Source of the DNA: Isoetes taiwanensis
Taxonomy: Eukaryota; Streptophyta; Lycopodiopsida; Isoetales; Isoetaceae
DNA: 64,000 nt
NCBI GenBank assembly: GCA_021234155.1
Contig: JAJEKV010000016.1
Location: 20,775,863-20,839,862, forward strand
Direction: 5' to 3'
In this document: piece after piece, positions 21,356-30,499 of the stretch
Numbering within the stretch: position 1 is the stretch's first letter
Layout: each line of letters begins with the position of its first letter
Made by a program: the position numbers and the translations under genes
Notes under the pieces: model-generated
Seen by the model: the letters and a program-made list of their open reading frames with translations, nothing else
What the model was told of the DNA's origin: nothing
Databases searched by the model: none

Positions 21356-22004
21356 AAAGGAGGGGATAAAAGAGAGAAAGGGATACCAGCATTGGGAATC
21401 TCATGGTCGTCTCGCAGCAACTATCTATCGTATGGGCAAGAGGACACAAGGCAATAATGTGGGTTCAAATCCCGCCTGTTCGGCAATTCATAAATGCTAC
21501 CACATGTGGTCTCGCACCCTTGTGAATAGAAACCCATTATTAAGCATGCATTGCATTGACAGATTGAACGTTACATTAGAGGTTTGGTGGAGTCTATTAA
21601 CGCCCTTGTAAGGCCTTCCCAAATTTGGATTTTAGTTGGTACCCGAACCTGCAGGTATGGGCAAAAAGCCCCCACGAACCTTAACCGAACCTCAGCCCTG
21701 GAGCAACCGAACCTGTTAAACGTCATTATTACTTGTTATTTTACTCATTACGCCTAAATCCCTCCTCCCCCACCTTCCCACCGAACTGAAGCTACAGGGA
21801 GTACTTCGAGCGGGACACCTCAAGAATGCCTCAATTGGGCGCCAAAGCTTTGGAGGGCATTTCGAATTTAGTATTGATGTCAATCCTCGCCCAAATCCGA
21901 AGGGAATTCTCTAGTTTTCCTTCGTATTTTGGCGAAGAATTGCATCAATTTGGTCGCCGGACTGTGGAGCTCGGAAAGTGATCACGCGACTCTGAATTCG
22001 ATCT

Positions 22005-23519
22005 ATGGCAAAGGTAACTGTTCTATTAATTTCGGGCAATGACAATGAGTAATTCTTTTTTGAATACAGAAACTGAAAGGCCAATTCAAGGTGGAGGTGC
22101 CCAAGAACTGCTTGCCATACAAAAATCAATATAATCGGAAGGAACAGGTCGATGAGAATGCTCTTCGAGCTTCTGGTGCAATGAATATTGATCTCTGGGC
22201 ACGTGGGGAACTGTATCCCATCGATCTCATCACCAGAAGGCATCCTGAATTTCATTCTGCATCGGAGCTTATTCATTTTGCCTGTAAGGGTAATCAAGGT
22301 CTGCTTGGCTATTGCAATAATATTTCGAGTCATTCTGATGTGCATTTGAGAACAATGTACAATCAATTGTGTGGAGTGCATTGCAATATGATAGCACACT
22401 GTAATTACCTCCAACAGTGTAACTATTTCTTAACCAACAGGTCTACGAATACAGAGGAACTGCAAGCTTCCAATCAAAGGTTGCTTATGGAGGTGGAGTC
22501 ACTCAAACAAGGATTGAAGAGATGCTCTGAGGACAATGACAAACTGGAGAGGAAGTTAAAAAGATTGAAAATGACACCACTGGGCATGAGGGAGAGGAAA
22601 AAAGAACTGAAGGCCCTAAATGTACTAGCCCCTAGTGGTGGGGGCTCTAGAAGAAGAATCCACGCTATTAAAAATCTGTTGGATCCTACTATGGCTGAAA
22701 AGAAGAAGAGAAAACCTTGTAATATGGTTAGTTTGTTGAAAAAGCTTGTAACTAAAGATGATGTTATAGATATGTTGAAGCTTCCTGGAGCTTACCATTT
22801 AAGAAAAGTTGTTGTTGAACAGGTGCTTACTGAATTGGGAAAGAGTCAAAGTGCTGATAGCATGCAAGAATTATGTGACAATGTGGGTATCAGTCGACAA
22901 GCTTACATTGCTCTCTTTAGATGTTTGCAGGATGGTATCAAGCAACAGGGTATTACGAAGACCATACTGCCAAGACTCAGTTATGTCAGAGTAAGCAGAA
23001 CAAAGAAGAATGCAAAAGTACACGAACATTTGGGAGAGATGTACCAGATCACCACATCCGTGCACTTGGGATCACTAATCACTGGGAAAAGTAAGAAGAA
23101 GGGTGGCTCCGGAAATGATCTATTTGTTCTTAATGAGAAGAATAATTGTTGGATGGATCTCTCTAAAATGCTTCTTTTTTTTTTTTTTTTTTTTTTTTGA
23201 AGGCAAGGTATTTTTATATTTATAAATAAAGGTGGTCCGAAGACCTTATTACAAGACTCCTCAAGAGCCAGATAGGAAGAATTGTATCAGTTAGTAGAAA
23301 AATGCTTTTTCTGTTAGTTCGCTTCTATGATATGAAAGTGGAAGAATGTGCAGGAAAACTCCAAATTGCTATAAAGTTGGATGAGATGGAACTGATCAAA
23401 GGTGAAAAGTATGAGAGGGTTTCTTTGATATTAATGAACAAGGCGTTGTCAAATTCTGATAATGAAGTTCTCTGTTCAATCAAAGGACCATATTTGGTGG
23501 ATAGGGATATTTCAAGTCA
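22005..23519 (+). pseudogene. Transposon-type gene, 5' portion, split by a LINE tail and truncated
   Basis: A tiny first exon ATG GCA AAG (22005-22013) precedes donor GTAACT and acceptor TTGAATACAG (22069). From there the frame is open for about 370 codons. A coiled-coil segment (TEELQASNQRLLMEVESLKQ) is followed by a basic region, an all-helical stretch (VIDMLKLPGAYHLRKVVVEQ) and NVGISRQAYIALFRCLQDGI, which looks like a DNA-binding helical motif. A poly(T)-led insert breaks the frame at 23174; beyond it the same frame resumes with RFYDMKVEECAGKLQIAIKL and KGEKYERVSLILMNKAL. It ends abruptly at 23514-23519, where the duplicated segment begins. I infer the N-terminal half of a transposable-element protein; no catalytic domain remains. 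Confidence 0.55.
23174..23298 (-). mobile_element. 5'-truncated LINE (L1-type) 3' tail
   Basis: On the minus strand the insert is a 3' UTR-like sequence (CTTCGGACCACCTTTATTTA) ending in a long poly(A), seen as the T run at 23174-23200. The direct repeat AAAATGCTT flanks it (23165-23173 and 23299-23307). Poly(A), 5' truncation and a 9 bp duplication fit target-primed reverse transcription. Joining across one copy of the duplication restores the host frame (LSKMLFLLVRFYDM). Confidence 0.8.
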
Positions 23520-24400
23520 CAATACAATATATGCATGCTATGTGAGAGGCTTGTTCTCATGTTTTTTATTTTATTCAAATATATACTACTGCATTTAGTT
23601 ATCTCATGGATTCCTAAATTTAAATGGTATCACAGCCTGCTTGCTTTTGATCGATTTTGGGAATTGTAATTATGAAAGAGGAGGTGGGAAGAGCCTCCCA
23701 AACTAAATAAATTAGAAAAAACCTGGTGAAGTATCTAGAAGACTCAAGAATGCTTCAAAGATTTTGTATTAATTAAGGCCTCTCTGGTTTGAAAGGCATC
23801 GATGAAGAGAAACAAATTGGTGGCGGAAAGCTCCTCAACAAGAAGAGAAGAAGAGAATAAGTATGATTGAAGCACAGATGCCGCTAACTATTTGCAGAGA
23901 GGGAATTGGCCGGAAAAAGGCCGCTGGTGGGATTGTTTCAGAAGACCCACCCATCCATAAGTGCCGAGAATTGCTGCAGGGAAGAATTCAAGGATTCTAA
24001 AAGCGTAGAACAAGCCATTAGATCTTAAGGAAAGATTTAGGCCATGTCAGTTTTGGGGGACGACTCCAGAATTTGATGTAGCAGAATAATTCGGTATCGG
24101 GACCAATTTACAGTCTGATGCACAGAAGGATAATCAAAGCCAAGATTTTTACAGCCCCAGATTTGTTCACGGATGGCCAAGAAATTGAAATTCATTCAAA
24201 ATTGGACATAAATGAAGACGTTAAGAAAGCCACGTTTCTTGCTGCTGTGGGAGATTGCAAATTGCTGTGGGAGCTCGCAATTGGCATGGAAGAGAAGGTT
24301 CAAGAAAAGGTCAAATTTGGGTTTGTTGGAGGACAATTTGCTGCCAGAGAAATCCACGGAGGAGTTTCTTCTGGGGTTGGAGATTCCATTGGGCAGATCC
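23514..24400 (+). repeat. Segmental duplication, copy B
   Basis: This copy matches 9904-10370 and 11242-11580 without the foldback insertion. It overlaps the 3' end of the interrupted transposon-type gene and the start of the ORF at 24118. It is the more intact copy. Confidence 0.85.
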
Positions 24401-24573
24401 GTTTTTCAGTGGCAGATGCCATAAAGGGGGGTGCCCAGTGTTGGCTCACTTTGTTGCATTCTATCCAAAAACTTGCCCCCGCCTCGAATCTGCCCATAAA
24501 ACATACATCAGCATGTGCTCCAGATTCAGACCTATCTAACAATATTGTTCATGCAAGAGTTGGAGCTACCTAG
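24118..24573 (+). CDS. Unrecognised ORF in the duplicated segment (151 codons)
   Basis: The frame opens with KIFTAPDLFTDGQEIEIHSK, continues LDINEDVKKATFLAAVGDCK and EEKVQEKVKFGFVGGQFAAR, and stops at 24573, about 80 bases before the left end of the large element. The alternating hydrophobic pattern could be a beta-rich or membrane-surface protein, but I cannot place the family. The start is uncertain: the first methionine context (MHRRIIKAK) may be internal to an exon. In copy A the same frame is broken by an indel and a 70-base deletion, so at most one copy is functional. Confidence 0.4.
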   Translation: MHRRIIKAKIFTAPDLFTDGQEIEIHSKLDINEDVKKATFLAAVGDCKLLWELAIGMEEKVQEKVKFGFVGGQFAAREIHGGVSSGVGDSIGQIRFSVADAIKGGAQCWLTLLHSIQKLAPASNLPIKHTSACAPDSDLSNNIVHARVGAT

Positions 24574-24653
24574 AGAGAGTAATAGCTCGCCAAAGTAGCG
24601 AGGTCAGGCCCAGTTGGTGATAGCAGTACAGAGTTGGCCATTTAGTTAGTAAA

Positions 24654-24740
24654 GTGAAAGCATGTTGTAGTGGCACAAAAACGTGCATTTTAGCACCACA
24701 TTTTTAGGTGCTAAGTGTGGTGGGAACTACCGAATTTGTA
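24654..24740 (+). repeat. Left terminal inverted repeat of the 15.5 kb element
   Basis: A perfect 20 bp outer part is followed by a diverged inner part with two CACCACA/TGTGGTG words at about 24692 and 24715. Its partner is at 40045-40137. Confidence 0.7.
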
Positions 24741-24990
24741 GTGGGAGAGGCAGTTATTTTTTCAAATATACACATGATTACTTATTCAAAATTTTGTCCT
24801 TTCTGAATTACACGATCATTTTCCCTCAAAAAAACTCGATCACGCCCCTTAATCCGGCAAGACCATTTCTGATTCTGAATTTTCATTTTCCCTCAAAAAC
24901 TCTGATCACGCTCCCTTAATCCGGCAAGACCATTTCTGATTTCTGGCAAGAAGATCGATCCACGAAATGGCTCGATCATCTGGGACTTGA

Positions 24991-25564
24991 ATGCCCACGG
25001 GATACACCTACAAGGAAATGTACAGGCAAGAAAAGCATTACGCCACACAAGAAGAAATCGAGTCTGTTTGGGGACCGAAAGTATTAGGAAAATCCACTTA
25101 CAGGTGGGTTGCATTCTAGATTCGGGGATGCCCATGATTCTCTGTTGTTTAAAATATTGTTTTGTTTCATCATGCAGGTTGAAGAATCTGAGCAAGGAGA
25201 GGTATAATGAATATATGTCCCTTTATAGGAAAATCACACAAATGAAGTGTGCCTGGGGAGGCATGGCCTCACAGACTATGGCTTTGCGTATTACCTTCAC
25301 ACAAAAGGAAAAGAAATAAACTGGTTGAGTTTCTGGCAACAGTTAAGAGAAAAAGGGTCTGAAGCCTCTCCGTCCCAACGTAAGAGGAAGCATGCAAGCA
25401 TTTCAAATAGTGAGGAAGCAGAGCAAAATGCCACAGATGATGCTTCCTCTCTTGAAATGACTAGGCCACAATTCAAGCCTCCTCAAGCTGTAAGAAGAAT
25501 CTCGGGGAAAATCACTGAAAAAATAGGTACTTTTCAACCCTCTTCTTCTGGAACCACCATATGA
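24991..25564 (+). CDS. First exons of an element-encoded gene, unknown N-terminal region
   Basis: ATG 24991 opens MPTGYTYKEMYRQEKHYATQ and reaches donor AG|GTGGGT at 25103. Acceptor CATGCAG precedes 25178, and the phase matches (KSTYR|LKNLSKERYNEYMS). A second frame then carries HGLTDYGFAYYLHTKGKEIN and LSFWQQLREKG, followed by a basic, serine-rich stretch. Joining the two needs a frame change near 25250, so either a short unrecognised intron or a frameshift lies there. It probably forms the N-terminus of the coiled-coil/RING protein whose exons follow the satellite-filled intron. No family is recognised. Confidence 0.45.
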
Positions 25565-26310
25565 TGCAATTTAATATTGAACCTGTATTTTCCAGCAAGG
25601 TCTAGCAAGCTTGAACAATCAGGTACACCACTTACTTCTTCATTTGGGTGTGTTGTAAGTTATGTGTAGGAAATTTGTGCTGCTAGTTTCGAGTTGTGGT
25701 GGATAATTTCAGTTCACAGTAGTATGTAGCTCCAAATGTGTTACAGGACAGTCATATAGTGCCAATTATATGTTAATAATGTAGTTTGTAGCATATGTAG
25801 TGTCACATATAGTACCAAACGTGGTACCTTATCTGAATAGTGAATTGGCTTCCATATGTTTCTATACTTAGTGTCATATGTGATGTTAGATATGGTGATA
25901 CTTGTGAATGGTGGATTGTCTGCCATATGTGGTGCCAACTGCTGCGCTAAATATTGCACCACGCTATCTGCCACATATGGGGTGGTGGATGCCTGCCGGA
26001 TGTGGTGCCTTCTTTGCATTGTGGTGCCACATGTGGTGTCTAATGTGGCACCACTATGGATCCACATTTTGCACCACATGTGGTGTCTTTGACGCCATTT
26101 GTGGTGCGAAGTAATGGATTGCCATATGTGGTGCTTTGGGTGCATTGTGGTGCCATATGTGGTGTGGCATGTGGCACCAGTTTGGTGCCACATGCCACAC
26201 CACATGTGGTGAATATGACGCCATTTGTGGTGCAAAGTTTGTCATGATGGAATTTGTGGTGTGTAAAGTGGTGCCTGTTGTGTCATGTGGTACTAACCTT
26301 GGATTACTTT
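25565..26310 (+). repeat. ATGTGGTGCC minisatellite filling a probable intron
   Basis: Dozens of near-copies of ATGTGGTGCC and TTGTGGTGC occur from about 25830 to 26290, interspersed with CCATATGTGGTG. The stretch lies between coding exons and ends at a pyrimidine-rich acceptor TTACTTTCAG (26311). A perfect-looking long hairpin occupies 26153-26209. Open frames of up to 164 codons here are repeat artefacts. Confidence 0.75.
26153..26209 (+). repeat. 27 bp-arm hairpin inside the minisatellite
   Basis: Arms 26153-26179 and 26183-26209 pair over 27 bases with one mismatch around a 3-base loop (GTT). The arm core is GTGTGGCATGTGGCACCA. It arises from inverted copies of the minisatellite unit and could form a cruciform or a stable RNA hairpin if transcribed in the intron. 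Confidence 0.8.
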
Positions 26311-26311
26311 C

Positions 26312-27045
26312 AGTTGAATTCAACGGGACCTTTGGGAGAATGGATCAACTCTACAAGATCGAAGTGATTGGTGTAAGGCAAGGTTGCAAACTTGTGATGA
26401 AAGCCTGCAGGTGCTACAAATGAAGGTTCAGCACCTTGAGTTCCAGACCGAGAAGATGAATAAAGATTTAAAAAATGGGAAGGAATGATTAAGGATAAAC
26501 CAAGTCGCATGCGGGGCGGTATTAGGGCTATATGCCAAGATATGAGGTCGATTTTGAAGGAACTATTACGAGAACTTGAGCGGACAAAAATCGAGGAACT
26601 TAATCTGGCTGTGTCGGCCGGGGAAGGAACACAACAAAGATTGAAAGTCTTTGGAACCAAGGTTAGAGAGGTTTCTATCTTGCAAGGACCGTCTTCCTTT
26701 ATTTGTCTTGGATCCACTACTTCCAGACCTTGATAAGGCTGAAGATTATGGTAGTGGCTGTCCATTCTGTGGCAAGATCCTCCAGTGGATGGGGAAACCA
26801 CTACCAACTTTGATTGCTGAATGCAGTCACCAATACCATCTTCCATGTCTGCTCAGCCTCTTGAGGTACTTCATAACAAAATATTGTATTCTCATTGACA
26901 AATTTGCATTCACTTTGCAGGATTTGTAATCACTGTTGCATTGAGAATTGTTGTCATAAATTTTCTATAGCATGGGTACAAGCCTTAGGTGTGAGTAGGG
27001 AGGATCAAAAGCAACTTCAAGCTACTGAGGCACTTATAGGTGAGC
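26312..27045 (+). CDS. Coiled-coil and RING-like zinc-finger exons of an element-encoded gene
   Basis: Exons after the satellite intron encode a heptad-like helix (VLQMKVQHLEFQTEKMNKDL; SILKELLRELERTKIEELNL). After an acceptor near 26731 comes a cysteine/histidine cluster GCPFCGKILQWMG followed by ECSHQYHLPCLLSLLR. Beyond a further intron (donor GAG|GTACTT about 26864, acceptor TTGCAG 26921) the frame gives ICNHCCIENCCHK. C-x2-C, C-x-H-x3-H-x2-C and C-x2-C fit a RING-type zinc finger, so a ubiquitin or SUMO ligase role is possible. Several frame changes occur between exons and the chain was not proven. Spacing between zinc ligands is non-standard. Confidence 0.45.
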
Positions 27046-27193
27046 ACTTATAGGTAGCTTAGTTTACATGCTAAGTTCCATTGTCCAAAGAGGGGTCAAA
27101 GCAAAGTTTGGGAAGTCTCGATGCTTGTACTCAGGTCTCTTTCATCCTGGCTTAGTCTCTTCCATCATGGCTGGCTTAGTCTCTTTTGCTTGT

Positions 27194-27274
27194 CCTGTTT
27201 ATTGTATCTAAAGTGCCCCCTGGGATGAGATCGCTCGCTCATTTTAGGGGGCACTTTAGATATATATAAACAGG
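27194..27274 (+). repeat. 81 nt hairpin with 28/29 nt arms (MITE or small-RNA precursor-like)
   Basis: CCTGTTTAT-TG-TATCTAAAGTGCCCCCT pairs with AGGGGGCACTTTAGATATATATAAACAGG with one mismatch and one bulge, around a loop of about 24 bases. Weaker pairing extends outward (CTCTTTTGC with GCAAAGAGAG). It lies between coding exons of the element. The geometry suits a plant pre-miRNA as well as a tiny MITE. Confidence 0.75.
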
Positions 27275-27359
27275 AACATCGCAAAGAGAGTAAAAAAGCC
27301 TGGAGCTTAGTTAAAAAAACCAAAGCATAGTTACAATCAATTGTGATTCAATTCCAGGT

Positions 27360-28684
27360 TTGCAGAGCATGGTGCCGTTTACTAATTTAGGTCTAACTGT
27401 TCATACTGGTGGCAATGACTTTGTGAGTCCATATAGCACACCAAAAAGGGAATTATTTTCTACCCTCAAAGGTAACCAAGTCTTGTTTGATGCAATTGGG
27501 ATATGTAGCTTACTTCTTCATCCCTACTTTGTAGATATAGAGGTACAATGTGGTCAGGTAGGGGGACAAGACACTCACACCCCTTAGACACAGATAGAAA
27601 CTCGGGCAAATCAGAAGATGCATCACTTTACAGGAACTCGGACAAATCAGTAGATGTCAACAAATTAGTAGGTGCATCAAGTCAAGCTCCAACTGGACAA
27701 CAATCTGCCAGATCAGCAGATGCATTAAGTCATGCTCCACACCAATCTGCCAAATCAGCAGATGCATCAGGTTATGATCTGAACAAATCGTTAGGTGAAT
27801 TAAGTCACAAGGTAACTTCCAACCTTTTGTGCATGTCTTCTTTTTAATTTGACCCATATAGTTACAGAATCTGTTAAATTTTTGCAGCTGGAAGTGTCTC
27901 AGAGAAAAAGCAAGAGCAGAATTCCAAGCAAAAGACACCTCAGACATGCTGAAGCAGAAGTTTCCAGCCATGTACGAAGACATGCTGAAGCAGAAGTTTC
28001 CAGCCCTGCACCAAGAAATGCTGAAGCAGAAGTTTCCAACCCTGCACCAACTCTGCCCATGCAGAAGACTACAAGGTTAAGCCCAATCCTGCTTGTTTTT
28101 TACTACAATGGAGTTTTGGGTAGAAGCTATGACAAGAATAAAAAAATATCCACTGCCAAAGAAGACCGTAAAGACACTTAACAGAGTAAGTAGACCAGGT
28201 TGGGCCGAGTTCTTAGATTGGTGCAGTCAGAATTTTCATATAGCACTTTGGTCCAGCCTGCAGGCTGAGAATGATAGTTAAGGGAGCATTGACGAAATAT
28301 CAGGACAAATTCAAGTTCATATGGAATCAGGATCAATGTACCAACACAAATTTATATAACAGTGGAAAACCAATTTTTCTGAAGCACCTAAAAAAGGTCT
28401 ACGACGAATTTCCAGGTTTCACAAAAGAGAACATGCTTCTCATTGATGACAGCAGATACAAAGGGTACCTCAATGAGCCAAACACCATGATATGTCCAAA
28501 CAGCTGGAGCCCTGACATAGTAGATGGCAATTTCCTCATGAATGATCTAAAGGTTTGGCTTCAGGGGTTGCTGAAGGCAGGGAATGTGCAAAGTTATGTC
28601 GAAAGCAACAAAATGCTGAATATATTTGACACTGAGAGTCAAATTTGTATTAATATGATGAAAAAACATAGAACTAAAGCCTAG
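27360..28684 (+). pseudogene. FCP1-like HAD phosphatase domain protein, nucleophile aspartate lost
   Basis: The N-terminal part holds two sets of short repeats: SADA/SGKSEDAS-type units at 27600-27810, and three tandem HAEAEVSS(P/H)-type units at 27945-28050. The HAD domain follows. Motif I reads LLVFYYNGVLG, where FCP1/NLI-type proteins have V-x-D-x-N-G, so the catalytic aspartate is tyrosine. Motif II is ALWSSLQ and the late acidic motif LLIDDSRYK is intact. The C-terminal LNDLKVWLQGLL-type helix is typical. The domain runs through three frames (breaks near 28110 and 28275), which means frameshifts or unrecognised introns. It ends about 150 bases before the Ulp1-like exons and may be fused to them. 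Confidence 0.65.
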
Positions 28685-28829
28685 AAATAGTATTATTGTG
28701 TATATGATGTAACCTCTCTATACTTTTTAATATAAACAAAGTTTTACTTCAATTGTTCATTTCTTGGCTATTTCAATGTTCCTCAAGGTTTTCAATGATC
28801 TTCCATTTGCTGAATGTAAACTTACACCA

Positions 28830-29658
28830 CCAGCACGAGGACTGCAGTGTTTAAAGGACAGCAGGAGCCTCTTGTACTTGATCAAGATTCAATCAGAATA
28901 TTGGAGAAAAGTAGGGATTGGTTCAGTGACAGGATAGTCCATTTCTTCATGAGGTTAGTAATTTAATATAAACAACTCAGATTTGAAGTCTTCTGTTGTT
29001 TTTTAAATCATCTTGTTTTACCAGACCTTGGACTTTGGCAGGTGTATGCACCAATTCTGCATCAAGCATGACATGGAACAGAGGTTCCATTTCATGGATC
29101 CGCTCATTTACACATTACTGTCGAATGAGCATGCTTCAAAGGACAAACTGTTGAACCCTCAACTTGCAATTTCGGAATGTACCATGCCAGCATGTTATCA
29201 GCAGCACTGGACAGTGTATGTCATTGTAGGTCTTGGAGGTCAGCCAGGTGTGTACCATTTTGACAGCCTAGAAATGTACAAGGGCTCCGAGCCTGTCATG
29301 AGTTTTGTTGAGGATGCAAACACAAAATTCCCAAGCACCATAAAGCTGCACCACAAGAGAATTACAAGTTCCCTCACTCAGTCTGATTGCTGGTCGTGTG
29401 GTCCTGCTATATGTGTCTTTGTAAAGAAAGTTGTGGCTGCAGTAATGCGAGACTTGGACATACTATCCCAATGCAAGGTGAGTTCGTAAATTTGAAGGTA
29501 TTACTCATCCAATGTGAGGCCTGATATGTTTGTTGCAGGGTGTACCAATTTCTAGTGGCGAGATGTTGGACACGCGCAGAATGATGATTGATGTTATGAA
29601 GCACAGTTGCTCTAGTAATGAAGCTGAGGTTGACAGATCAATAGATCTTTATTTGTAA
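28830..29658 (+). CDS. Ulp1/C48 SUMO-type cysteine protease domain
   Basis: Three exons join in frame. One of about 28830-28953 (VFKGQQEPLVLDQDSIRILE, then FSDRIVHFFMR) matches the substrate-binding start of Ulp1 domains. Exon 29025-29476 contains the catalytic core: histidine in QQHWTVYVIV, aspartate in YHFDSLEMY, and glutamine and cysteine in TQSDCWSCGPAICVF. A last exon from 29539 (GVPISSGEMLDTRRMM) ends at 29658. Introns are GT-AG. All triad residues are present, so a deSUMOylating or related protease activity is plausible. Ulp1-like domains are commonly carried by plant Mutator-like and other transposons. The first exon boundary is uncertain; it may be the C-terminal half of the HAD-domain gene. 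Confidence 0.75.
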
Positions 29659-29827
29659 TCACATGTTTGTATTATTGTAACCAAAGAGGTTATTCTTGTA
29701 ACCTATTCTTTCATTGACACTCTAATGTACATTGTTGTATACTATTGTATACAATAGACTTTTCAGGCTGACCAGAGCAACACTCTGGTGGAGTTCAAAT
29801 CTCCAGAAGAAATTGATGTATTCAAAG

Positions 29828-29965
29828 ATTCATGACAATGTAGTGATACATGTGGTGATAGATGTGGTGATGCATGTGGTGCATGTGGTGCATGTGGTGA
29901 ATACTGTGGTTATACTGTGGTGATGCAAATGGTACATATGGTGAATCATGTGGTGACATGTGGTG
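29828..29965 (+). repeat. ATGTGGTG minisatellite, internal cluster
   Basis: About ten repeats of (A/C)ATGTGGTG(A/C) are present in 140 bases, between the protease gene and the small ORF. Similar clusters lie at 31120-31170 (TGTGGTGAA) and 36126-36180 (ACATGTGGTGA). Confidence 0.75.
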
Positions 29966-30180
29966 GTTGGCTCGGCTCCCGAGGTGTGCAATCGCATGCA
30001 TGCAAACGTCCCTTTCCTCTTCTGCCTCATTCCCAAAATCGTATGCATGCCTACGATTTTGCATCCCTTTTATTCCCAAAATTCTGCCCTGCAGCTTCAT
30101 TCCGTCCATTCTGTCACCATCGTTTATTCCGCCATCTCCTTCACTCCTTCCCCATTCCGTCCATCTCCTTCACTTCCGCC

Positions 30181-30492
30181 ATGGCCAAGTTCAAGACTAC
30201 ACCGCGCAGGAATACTATCCCGGCCATGGTGCCTGCTCCTCCGCCGCCAGCACGGTCCGTGTCTTCCTCCGGAGAATCCGTGTCTTCCTCCGGAGGCCAC
30301 CCGGTTACAGTCAGGGCGAAGTTCACTTCACCAGAGGTGGAGAAGCTCATCATGGATCATCAGGCTGTCGCTTCGTTGCGGGTGATCGAGTGGGTGCATG
30401 CAGGTTACCCCGACGAGGAGCGACTCCTCGAAATAAAGATGTATGCCATGGAGGACGACCTCCATATAGAGCTGAAGATGGCCCCCGCCTGA
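30181..30492 (+). CDS. Small GC-rich ORF, 103 aa, proline/serine-rich N-terminus
   Basis: ATG 30181 has a strong plant context (CCGCCATGGCC). The product begins MAKFKTTPRRNTIPAMVPAP, has a tandem SVSSSGES/SVSSSGGH repeat, then a compact acidic domain (SPEVEKLIMDHQAVASLRVI, ending DDLHIELKMAPA). It stops at 30492 and is followed by T-rich 3' sequence in which a segment ending TTTTTGTAAAGC is repeated. The frame is much more GC-rich at third positions than its neighbours, which suggests a recent origin from, or capture of, a differently composed gene. The family is unknown. Confidence 0.5.
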   Translation: MAKFKTTPRRNTIPAMVPAPPPPARSVSSSGESVSSSGGHPVTVRAKFTSPEVEKLIMDHQAVASLRVIEWVHAGYPDEERLLEIKMYAMEDDLHIELKMAPA

Positions 30493-30499
30493 AGATCAA

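Noticed and set aside
25741-26323. Open frames of up to 164 codons rich in His/Thr/Trp or Cys/Gly/Val.
   Set aside because: They are translations of the ATGTGGTGCC minisatellite; all frames of the repeat are open. Intron position and the acceptor at 26311 explain the stretch.
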